From NCBI GenBank assembly GCA_013180625.2, contig SNVD02006955.1, forward strand, positions 1,922,001-1,986,000: a DNA stretch of 64,000 bases. Direction: 5' to 3'. Under the pieces are notes generated by a model, which was not told where the DNA came from, ran no database searches, and saw only the letters and a list, made by a program, of their open reading frames with translations. The stretch is from Boswellia sacra. Lineage: Eukaryota > Streptophyta > Magnoliopsida > Sapindales > Burseraceae. The translations under genes were made by a program, and so were the position numbers. Below, one piece after another: positions 16,007-26,380 of this stretch; positions within the stretch are counted from its first letter, which is position 1; each line of letters opens with the position of its first letter.

Positions 16007-16406
16007 TGTTGGGACGTAATAAGAACTCAGAACAGAATTTGGGAGAAAAATTACTTGTATTAATAGAGAAAATTAAGATACAAGAATTATACAAAAACTC
16101 CCCTAAAATTTCTGGAGCTCTCTCTGGCTCTCTCTCTTAATCCTAAACTCTCTGGTTTAGACTCTGGACTCTCTCTGGAATCTTTGTGATGCTTAAACAA
16201 GGCAGAATTCGTCCCATATTTATAGGGAAAATTCTGCATACAAATTCAAATCAAATTTGGCTACTTCTTTTGACTTTCAAAATTGGAGGTGCCTAACTAA
16301 TTTGACTCTCAATGCATTCACATGGGAGGGATTCTGGAAGCCATGCATGTCATGTATGAGCTCAGCAGAATTCTAGAACTCATGCATGTCATGCATGAGC
16401 TCATCA
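16007..16406 (-). repeat. 5' LTR of the copia element (right)
   Basis: The 400-bp copy starts TGTTGGGACG and ends GAGCTCATCA. Read on the minus strand it is the 5' LTR that would hold the promoter. Three of the four CATGCATG motifs are intact; one reads CATGTATG. Confidence 0.95.
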
Positions 16407-16411
16407 TTTTT

Positions 16412-16744
16412 AGGAAAACAGATTCATTAATACTTAATTCAGAAATCGGCTTGAATTGATAACATTATAAGGAAACTATATTAATACGAACGTGGCAGTA
16501 ATTTTATGTGAGTTCTTAAGAATGATATTATAAACAATTTTTGTTAACCTTTGGATCAACAAATCAATCAATCGATTAGTCATGACATTATAATGGTGAA
16601 ATTCTTTAAAGTACATCTCCGATGTATATAGATAAGGAACTCTTTTACTTGTTAAGTGTATGGGGAAATAAAATTGCATCATAATTGTTAGTTTGAGCTT
16701 TATATATAAATCTTGCATGATACAAAAGTGTGATATATAGTTAA
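16412..16744. other. AT-rich gap between copia element and ODC pseudogene
   Basis: No feature was recognised in this 333-bp stretch. Confidence 0.4.
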
Positions 16745-17480
16745 TTTAGTGGGCTTTGCTTCGCGCTCTTGCTGCTCTTGGCTCAAACTTTGACTGCATG
16801 CCAAGCCGAGATTGAATCCGTTTTTTCACTTGGGGTTTCGCCCACTCGGATCATTTATGCAAGTCCCTGCAAAGAAGATTCTCATCTCAAGTTCGCAGCA
16901 AGTGTTGATGTTAACAACTTTTGATTCAAGAGAAAAAGCTAGAGAAGATCAAGATGTGACATCAGGAATGTTCTTTATTAGTTCGGATCAAGGTTCCAGA
17001 CGATGGCAAAACAAGCTAGAGAAGATGCCATTAAGTTCCAAGTTCGATGTCCTTTCCAGGGAAGTTGTGATGTTTCTTGAAGCTGCAAAAGCCATGCAAC
17101 TCAACGTCAGAGGAGTTTGCGTCCATGTTATTTGGAAGTGCTGTCACAGATGCAGGAGCATATCTTGAAGCCATGGCACAAGCTAAAATGGTTTTCGACC
17201 CGGCAGCAAAGCTTGGCATGTCTAAACTCCGTGTTTTGGACATTGGTGGTGGCTTCATATATAGCTGGTAACATGCCAGGGGCTGAAGACTTATAGCTCC
17301 CAGGTGTTTGCAGCAACATTGGACTCATGCGAGACGTCTTTCTGAGGGGTTACCAGCTTCCGGAACTTGAGGTCAATGACTGGCTTGTCACGCTTGTGTT
17401 CCCTGACACGGGTGCTTATACGGCTTGTCCTGGATCCTTCTTTAATGGGTTTAACACTCTACGGTTTCGACTTTCCTTGT
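16745..17480 (+). pseudogene. Ornithine decarboxylase pseudogene
   Basis: Piecing frames together by eye gives a row of segments matching plant ornithine decarboxylase. They are an ALLAALG..NFDC-like start, a segment like [75 protein letters not shown], and the C-terminal [26 protein letters not shown]. These belong to the PLP-dependent decarboxylase that makes putrescine. The reading frame shifts several times and carries stops. The sequence between DIGGGF and the C-terminal part is missing, as is the N-terminal region with the PLP lysine. Plant ODC genes are typically intronless, so absence of introns does not prove a retrocopy. Direction is plus. Confidence 0.85.
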
Positions 17481-17716
17481 TATCTCCAAAAACAACTAAA
17501 AAAAGTGTCTGCAATATTTTGCAATGATCGTAACGTATACAATTCTTGAGGATTGTTTTCAAGTTTATCAAGTTTTCATGAAAAATAATAATAATAACAC
17601 GAGGGATTAATCTAAAATATTCAAGTTTATTTATTTGAAAAATAATTTCTTTTATCTCCCAGAAGACAAAAAATTACCACCAACTTGACTCGACACCAAG
17701 CATCAAGCATTACTAA

Positions 17717-18847
17717 GATGGTGTTTAATTTTATCACTTAATATTTTTTAGATCTAAACAACTCTTAGGACTTAATTTATACCACTTAAAGTTATATTTG
17801 TTTACTCTTTTATATGCTTCTTAATTAAAAAAAGTAGTAAAAGAATATCTTACTTTTACTATAACAATTTTACCCTTATAATAATAAATATAAAAAATTA
17901 AATTAAAATATCAATATAATAACAAATTAATAAGCTTACCTTATAAAATTAATATATTTATATTTTGTTTAATGTAAGCCAAGATTATCAATAATTATAT
18001 ACTTTTATTATTTATAAATTATTTTATTACATTAAATTTATTTATTTAATGTTATTAATAAATGCATGAAAAACAAGTCAAATTTCGAAATTCAGATACA
18101 TGTATATTAAATAAATTATATTACAGTAATTATTCTCTTTTTATATTTTATATCATAAATAAAAATAATTTAATTTTTAAATTAAAATTGAAATTTCAAA
18201 TCAAGTAAATAATATTACATTACATAAATATTTTATTTTAAAAAATAAAAAAATTGAAAATCATAATGTCGAAGCTATAGTTTCTATGCAGTCGTCCGCC
18301 ACTGGCCGTCACAGTCTGCCGTTGTTATCGTGCATTTCCTGACACGGTATATACCATCATCATTGAATCTAACCGATCTACACAGTCATCTGATTACTTT
18401 TGCAAGAAATCATACCGCTTAGCCGTAAAAAGCTGAGAAATATTCGATGGGTCATGATGGTGTATGCGGTGTTTGAAACATGTGACACCGATGACAGACA
18501 GAAAAACTAGAGCTCTAGCGAATCGATCTACCAGTTTCCATAATTTATAATAAATAAATATCAATATTATATATTTGTCATTTTTAATATTATATATTTT
18601 AATTAATTATATAATTTTATTAATTGAATGTAAAGGGATTTGTGAAATAAAAATTGTTATAAGAGGGTAGTTTAGATTTCAAACTTTTCAGGCATTTTGA
18701 AAAAAAAAAGTAATAAGTTTTAACTTTTTATATTCAGACAATTTCATCTAAAAATAAGTGATTAGATGAAAAAACAAACATAAAAAATTTTATATACCTC
18801 TTAAATCTGAATAGATTCAGATATAAGTGGTCCAATCAAATAGGCCC
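17717..18847. mobile_element. 1.1-kb TIR element, Harbinger-like
   Basis: The ends are imperfect inverted repeats: left GATGGTGTTTAATTTTATCA followed by CTTA, right (reverse complement) GGGCCTATTTGATTGGACCA followed by CTTA. Both ends are flanked by TAA (17714-17716 and 18848-18850), which fits the 3-bp TWA target of PIF/Harbinger elements. There is no transposase frame, so it is non-autonomous. The centre (about 18285-18530) is GC-richer. A related element lies at about 55.0-56.1 kb. Confidence 0.55.
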
Positions 18848-19632
18848 TAAATAAGTATCGGTATAGAATGGTTACTTGAAATAATCAATTAAAAAGATTC
18901 ATTATGATCTTTTCGAAGCTTGTTTTATTTGATCTTATTTTGGACATATATTTAGCAACTTAATTAATTAAAAAAGATTGAATTTTTTAAAAATTAAAAA
19001 AATTATGATTAATTTTCTTATTTTTATATAAAACTCAGTCAATTTAGGTTTTTTTTTTTAATTTCTCAACTAAATCGAATACAATTGAACAAAAGTCCAT
19101 ACACAAGGGGCCCATTACACATCCTATTGAGAGTCAACACAAAGTCAACCTGTTAAAGAGACATATTACGTCCACATGTCAACAATTGGGGGATTTTTTT
19201 TTAACCTAAATATCTTTAACTTGACAAGACTGCAAAAATTCAAAACTTCCTAAAACCCTCTCTAAAATAGCTTATTATTTTCCGAGATATCGTGAAAAAG
19301 AATCAATCTATCAATCTAACAAATAATATCTAAAATATTTTTAATAGTAATAATTTTCGAAATTAATAAAAAAAATTTTTATAGTCTTAATTTTGTGAAA
19401 TACTGAACTTTTTAAGTCATTTGAAATGAATTTCTTATTTTATTAAATTTTTACTATCTTTTTAATTGAATAAGGATGTAATTGTTAATCTGTGAACGTA
19501 TTGAATTCCGACATCCCATAAGCAAACGTCGGGGGGGGTCGAGGATATTACCCCAGCTTACAAGAATTTTGGAAAAGATTCCGTGGACCCCACCTAGCAC
19601 TCGAGAAACCCCACGCTTCCCGCCAAACAATA

Positions 19633-19641
19633 AAACCCTAA
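19633..19641 (+). promoter_or_regulatory. Telo-box in the GMP synthase leader/promoter
   Basis: AAACCCTAA lies 79 bp before the GMP synthase ATG. Telo-boxes near the start site are common in plant genes of growing cells, including nucleotide and ribosome biogenesis genes. Function is inferred from motif and position only. Confidence 0.5.
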
Positions 19642-19719
19642 TTTATTTTCTTCTCAGGCCTTAAGCCCTCCATAGCCAACACCCTAGCCGTTCGCTGTAG
19701 CCAGACCCACCAAACAAAA

Positions 19720-22700
19720 ATGGAGAAGCAGGAGCTGGTCTTGATTCTAGACTACGGTTCTCAATACACCCATTTGATAACTAGGCGAATTCGTTCACTC
19801 AATGTCTTCTCCCTCTGCATCTCCGGCACTTCCTCCCTCCAAACCATCGTCTCACACAACCCACGCGTCGTTATTCTCTCCGGAGGGCCCCACTCCGTTC
19901 ACTCGCCCGACTCTCCCGCTTTTCCGACCGGCTTCCTCGAGTGGGCTCAGTCTAAGGGCGTCTACGTACTGGGTATCTGTTACGGGCTTCAGTTGATGGT
20001 GCAGAAGCTTGGAGGTGAAGTTAGGGTTGGGGAGAAGCAGGAGTACGGGAGGATGGATATTGTGGTGGAGGGTAATTCGGGAATTTTTGGGAATAAGAAG
20101 ATGGGTGATCGGCAGGTAGTTTGGATGAGCCATGGGGACGAGGCGGTTGTGTTGCCTGATGGGTTTGAGGTGGTGGCTAGGAGCCAGCAGGGGGGTGTTG
20201 CTGCTGTTGAGAATAGAGAAAAGAAGCTTTTTGGGCTTCAATATCATCCGGAGGTATTTGGCTTTGCGTTTCTGTTTTGATTGTTGAATTGGGTTTTGTA
20301 GTTGTTGAATAATGATGCTCATGCTCTGTTGATGTTTAAAGTGAGATTTTTATGTATTACATTCTTTGAACTATTTTGAAGCGAAATTGTTATTGGAAAC
20401 TGTAGGCTTTGCTATTTGGTAGATTTTCTATGGTAGTATTAAACTGAGGTTTATATTCGTGTGGAACGTATTGCTTTTGTACGATTATGTTGGTGGGTGA
20501 AGTCATTGTGGAGTCTTTTTGGAGACTATCTATAGAATTGGAATCATTCGGAGTGAACTAGATGTGGAACTAGATGTAATATTTGGAGGAACAATCGCTA
20601 CATTTCTGTTACTATACATGTGCAGTATAGTCAAACTTATTTTGAAATGAATCTAGGGAAGGATCATCTTGCCCTCATTTGAAATGTGTTATTTTATGAA
20701 TGTGATTCATGGATTGAACTATTGAAATTTTTTATTGGTGTGTAAAAGGTCTATCTTGATTAGTTTGATTATTGAATGTTGTGTAGGTGACACACTCACC
20801 AGAAGGAATGGAAACACTACGATATTTTCTCTTTGATGTTTGTGGAGTTACTGCAGACTGGAAGATGGAAAATGTAATGGATGAAGAAATTAAAATAATC
20901 AATGACAAGGTGGGGCCTGTAGAGCATGTCATCTGTGCTCTATCAGGTGGTGTAGATTCCACAGTTGCTGCTACCCTTGTTCATAAGGCAATAGGAGATA
21001 GACTTCACTGTGTTTTTGTTGACAACGGTTTGTTAAGGTGAGTGAAAGATAATGGTTTTCTTGGACAACTATGATTGATAAATATTGTGTAAGGATTTTA
21101 TTTACATTACAAATTTTCATAGTTTGTCTTTTGGTTTCTCTCTCATAAGATTTTTAACAATTTTTTAGTTTTCTGTAGGTACAAAGAGAGAGAACGTGTG
21201 ATGGAAACCTTTCAGAAGGATCTGCATCTTCCAGTTACTTGTGTTGATGCAACAGAACAGTTTCTTAGTAAGCTGAAAGGTGTGGTAGACCCTGAGATGA
21301 AAAGGAAAATTATTGGAAAAGAATTCATCTGCATATTTGATGCTTTTGCCCATGATTTGGAGCAGAAGTTAGGAAAGAAACCTGCTTACTTGGTCCAGGG
21401 AACCTTGTATCCTGATGTAATTGAATCATGTCCACCACCTGGAACTGGAAGAACTCACTCCCACACAATCAAAAGCCATCATAATGTTGGGGGTCTTCCT
21501 AAAGACATGAAATTAAAGCTCATTGAACCACTTAAGCTTCTATTTAAAGATGAGGTTTTGGTTTCAGTTTTCTCGTTGTTTGTTGCATCCTTACACAGAT
21601 GATATTCTTTTCATTTCTGAATTTTCTGATGTAGTTTGGTTTTCTTTTTTCTCATTCTGAAGGTCCGTCAACTTGGACGCATCTTGAATGTTCCTGAGCC
21701 ATTTCTAAAGCGCCATCCATTCCCTGGGCCTGGCCTTGCTGTACGAGTCCTCGGTGACATAACTGAAGGCAATGCCTTGGATATCCTCCGTCAGGTTAGA
21801 GTGAGAACTGCATCTGTTTTTGTTTTCTTGTTTAGCATTGCTTTCCATGATTTTTTTTAATATCTTTTTTCAGGTTGATGAAATTTTCATTCAATCAATC
21901 AAGGATGCTGGGCTCTATGATTCAATTTGGCAAGCTTTTGCAGTGTTTTTGCCTGTAAGATCGGTAGGAGTTCAAGGTGATCAAAGAACGCATTCTCATG
22001 TTGTTGCTCTTAGAGCTGTTACAAGTCAAGATGGAATGACAGCAGATTGGTAAGCCTTCATTTGGTTTCCCCCTGGTTTTGCAATCTTGCATGTAAAATG
22101 TCGAAAATGGCCTTGTCATTTTTTGGAAGATGAATATTTTAGGATTCAAATGCTCAGTTTGTCAGTGTAATAACAGTGCCATGAGTTTACAGATTGAAGA
22201 ATTAGCCTGTGGTAAGCAGATTTGGTGTGCCCTACTGGAGATTTTATATGGATGAATTTACCTAGTTGAGTCCTCTGTAATAATTTTAGCAATGAGTTCA
22301 TTGTTTAAGCAATAGGTTTATCTAGGATGAGGGAAGCTGCGAAAGAGATGAAACTTATCATATGGAGAACATCCTGGAGCTAGTATTCCGCACCATTTAT
22401 GCTGAACTCTGGCCTGACAAACATTGTTGCATTATGGCTCTGACTTTTAATGGGGAGATATCATTTCATTTTTGTCATATTATGCTGATGTAGGCTGTAG
22501 CCATGTTTTGACTATTTTCCCATTATTCCAAGGAAGAAGCTTGTTGATTTTCAGGCCCAATGCTTTCTACCTCTCTTTCCCTTTTTATGACCATTGTAAC
22601 CCTATGTTCACTATTATTTCCATAATGCAGCATCGCTTAAATTGGTGGAAAATCCGGAGTCACCCCTAAACTGTATTAAAATCAAAGTTTAACATGTTGA

Positions 22701-23000
22701 ATATTTATTCTTTATTTCATTTCTAGGGTCTGTGCAAGCTTATATCTGTAACTGAATTTACTGTTTAGCTGTTATTTTCTGCAAATTTCATTGATGTAGG
22801 CTTTTTATCTGTGCTAACTGCAACTAGATATCTCTTACATATCCTATTTTCTTCTTTTGGAACTGTGAAATTCCAGGTACTATTTTGAACACAAATTCCT
22901 TGACGATGTGGCCAGAAAAATTTGTAATAATGTCCGGGGTGTAAACCGAGTTGTTCAAGATATCACATCAAAGCCTCCATCTACAATTGAGTGGGAATGA
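19720..23000 (+). CDS. GMP synthase (glutamine-hydrolysing), 6 exons, 530 aa
   Basis: Exons are 19720-20253, 20787-21037, 21179-21554, 21663-21794, 21874-22049 and 22877-23000; phases join to 530 aa, close to the family length. The enzyme aminates XMP to GMP with ATP and glutamine, the last step of guanylate synthesis. Residues 1-178 are a class-I glutamine amidotransferase with nucleophile Cys87 in GICYGLQ and the His176/Glu178 pair in YHPE. The ATP-pyrophosphatase loop SGGVDST starts at residue 231. The C-terminal dimerisation domain contains [19 protein letters not shown] and ends in KPPSTIEWE. The start is the only early ATG in frame with [10 protein letters not shown]. The donor of exon 3 is the weak but valid GTTTTG. 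Bacterial GuaA has the same two-domain fusion. No defects were seen. Confidence 0.97.
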
Positions 23001-26000
23001 TGCTCTGTTGGATGCTTTAAGGCTTAATGGAAAGTAACAAGCTCTATGGTCCATAGAATTAAGGTTATACATTTCTTCCCAGATATAATTAAGTGAGGTT
23101 GTCAAGAAGGAAAATTGGAGTCTAGCAGGAATTCACGATGCTTGATGTCTGTGCTTGTCCCCATATTGACGGTATTGCCTTAAGTCTCAAAAGGTTATAC
23201 ATTTTGTAGGATCAATAGCTTAAGCGTTTGAATGGAAAATACAAAGCTGACTTACTGTTTTACTGTAGTAATGGCCACATTGGTCTTCAATTTATGGGTC
23301 TTTTTTACTTTGTTATATTTATGTGAATCTATTGTAATTTTCTGATTTCTTAAGCTCTATCATATTTGAGAAGTGTGGGGCTGGTTTGAAGGCATGACTT
23401 GACCGTCAAATTATGTTGGTGGCAGTAGTTGCATATGGCTTGTGGTCTCGACCATCTTACGATGGTATAATTTGATTTAAATGCATCTTTAAAAGTGTTG
23501 ATCAGGATAGCACAATCCTCGATCCCATTGCCTTGTTTTTCTTAGCTGATCCAATAATGTGGTGGTGTTCAGATATCCTTGCAAAATGCATATCTTTGCA
23601 ATTATTAGTAGCAATGCTAAAAGACTTAACGAGATCGTAGTTCAAAATTTTAAATTATACATTTTTATGTACGTTCTTAGGATCTAGCCTTTCTATATTT
23701 TAAGCATCTGAACCCTAAACAGTGCACCCGATGTTCCTAAACCCTGTCAAAAATGGCAATTACAAGCTCAGGTTTGCTGCTTCTTGTGCATGAGCCAACC
23801 ATTAAGGCCTACTCTTCATATTTCATAGCTTCGTCTGGACCAGGCTTTTTACCTTTGTAAAGGCATTTCCTGATGTGCTCATTGGTCAGTTGAGTTATGA
23901 GTTGCTAATATTTTCTTTTAATAGCATATCGTCTGTATTATATTATGGGTTTTTTTTTTTTAATGTGCATATTTCTGCTGGTTGTCTTTCTCCTCCATCT
24001 CACTGTGAAATGTGAAATGTTGCAAGAGAATCATAACAGAAGGGGATTTTATTAAAGCAGAACTTAACAACCACCAGACACCAGAGAGGCCGATACTGTA
24101 GGAGACGAAGAACAAGAAGAATTTGAAGGACTAAGACTGCAGCCTCATATGCATAGTAGCCATCAGGATGTGATTTGTGGACGATCAAAGATTTTGCATT
24201 GTTGGCAAGGATGACACGGCAAGTGTAGTTCAACAGTTCTAATTGTGATAGCGATGTAATAGTATTCACACGGTGTGAATGCGAGTGTCCTAACCTTCAA
24301 GGGGGACAATGAGAACATAAAAGGCAAGATGTGATTGATTTGCGGGGAATATTGCTCCTTTAATAAGAATATAAAAAGATAAAAACACTGGCATAAACAG
24401 TATGTTGTTTGTAAGGATTGTATGCTATGATGTTGGCAAATCTACAGTGGAGTTGGAAATTCAAACTTTTCTTTTTGTGTGATGTCAATGGGTATGATAT
24501 TATTTATGATTGATGGGCTTTTCCTTTTTCACTTGTTTTCTTGTCTCCGCTTCATTACTTTGACGCATGGAATGGGGCCTCTAGTCCATTGTCACGCCCA
24601 TTTCACAAGCATTTAAAATTTTCTAATATTAAGAACAAACTAGAATTTTCCAGTTGCTTGGCATTTTACAATTCTTTTCATGATTAAATTTTAGTGGAGT
24701 GATTAATCTTTGAACAATCAAACTGAAAAATTTTGTATTTACCTTGATTAAGACAATAAAATTTGCATAAATTCAAATCTAGTGATTCATTAAGCACTAC
24801 CTATATAATTAGATTGCAAAAAATCTATGAACAGTAAAATTGACTAAAAGGTGACAACTAACCTTATTTGCAAGACCCCAAAAAAACTAAGTCAAGTGCC
24901 CTCATCCAAATGCCAAGATGGTGGGACAATGCCCACTTCGAAAAGGCGCTATAATTGGAAAAAGATAAATTCCCTTTTGAAAATGGAACTTCATTGATAA
25001 GGAGAAGTCAGGATCAAATTGCATGGCATAACCATGCATATTTTCCTATAGTCCCTAAACCCAATTTGGGTTAGTTGATAGCATTCTTCAGACTCCCTTA
25101 GATAATGTAAGCTTAAACTTTTGAGAAAAGTTAATGATTGGTACTTTATTCTAAATTCCCTTGTTTCAAGAACTTTTGGTCGAGTTGAAGTGCACTTGAT
25201 TGCTAGTTGCTGCAACTGTTAACCTTTTCAATTATGAAGTTTAAAGATGCGGCTATGTTTGCCACCGAAAAAAGCTTCATTTTTGTCCTGCTCTACTTTC
25301 TAGATTTGGTGAGTCATTTTCGTCAGAACGTGAAACATGGAAGGTGCAGAATGGATTAACCAAAGCCAAGCAAACCATATTATGTTTATACTGAGCAATG
25401 TCAATCAAAGGTCCTTTCAAGTCTCACCACGTGCTCGCTCAAAGTTAAATTGCTGGCTTGCCGCTCCGGCGAAGCAAGGCTCCTTGCCCTTTGAACTTGA
25501 TTAATGTGTTCTAGATTTAACAACCGACCACCCAACCTGACACTTGCGCTTGCCTTGTAATTTTACCATGTGTATGTGCTATCAAATTTTGTTTTGTCTA
25601 TTTCACATTTTCTGTTCCACCCCTTTTTGACAACGCTTACTAATCAATTCACACTCTCGTTAAAAGTGGCAAGCGAGAACACTTTCTTTCCTTGACTTTA
25701 GAGAGCCGAGTGATGCATTTGATTTCCTTTTGTTTACACGAATTTATATGGAAACGGCAGGTTGGCTCGTTAATTAATTGTTTAAACAACTGTATATTTT
25801 TACACTATCTTCAATTTAAGCACGTGCAGATTCTAACTTAAGAAAAGAGAATAACTAACACATGGTTTCAGATCTCAGATTTCTATGATATCTTGTCCGT
25901 ATATGGTACAGTTTTCCTGATTTTGAGCATATCAAAGAGAACCTAATACGTTTTACATTGTAGATTCTGAATGAGAAGTCTTACTAAGAAGGGTAATTTT

Positions 26001-26380
26001 TTTTTTTTTTTTCCATTTATGAATCTCTATGTTCAAGACAACATGAATATATGGCTTTGCATCACTGTGTTGTATCCCAATAGCTCTTATTTATCTTCAT
26101 TCTCCTGTTTATTTTGTATTTGATCTTGCAGTTGTACTATTGATGGCATTTTCGAGTCATTGGAAAAGTTGTGCCCGTGTAGAAGTATAATACTTTGATT
26201 TGAAGAAAATTACATTATGGAGAGTTAAGTTTATTTCCTCCACACCCTGGAACATCTTGTGTTTGTAAGCTGTAACTGCTGCATCATGATCAACAGAACC
26301 GTTGTTCCACTATAGAAGCAAACAACTGAAGCCGTGAATTATAGATCGAACAGTTGCACATATATGCGCAGAAACACAAT
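23001..26380. other. Convergent intergenic region, GMP synthase to bHLH gene
   Basis: This region holds the 3' UTRs of two convergent genes. Open frames are short and show no recognisable motifs. No RNA gene or bounded repeat was identified. Confidence 0.45.

Larger units (their letters stand above)
13298..16406 (-). mobile_element. Internally deleted copia-type LTR retrotransposon
   Basis: The element is bounded by two direct 400-bp LTRs (13298-13697 and 16007-16406), each starting TG and ending CA on the plus strand. It is flanked on both sides by TTTTT (13293-13297 and 16407-16411), a plausible 5-bp target duplication within a T run. A primer binding site for initiator tRNA-Met next to the right LTR and a purine tract next to the left LTR show minus-strand orientation. 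The 2.3-kb interior keeps gag, the start of protease and a scrap of the integrase end. Most of integrase, reverse transcriptase and RNase H are missing. It is therefore non-autonomous and also carries stops in gag. It sits between the DUF4378 gene and the ornithine decarboxylase pseudogene. Confidence 0.95.
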
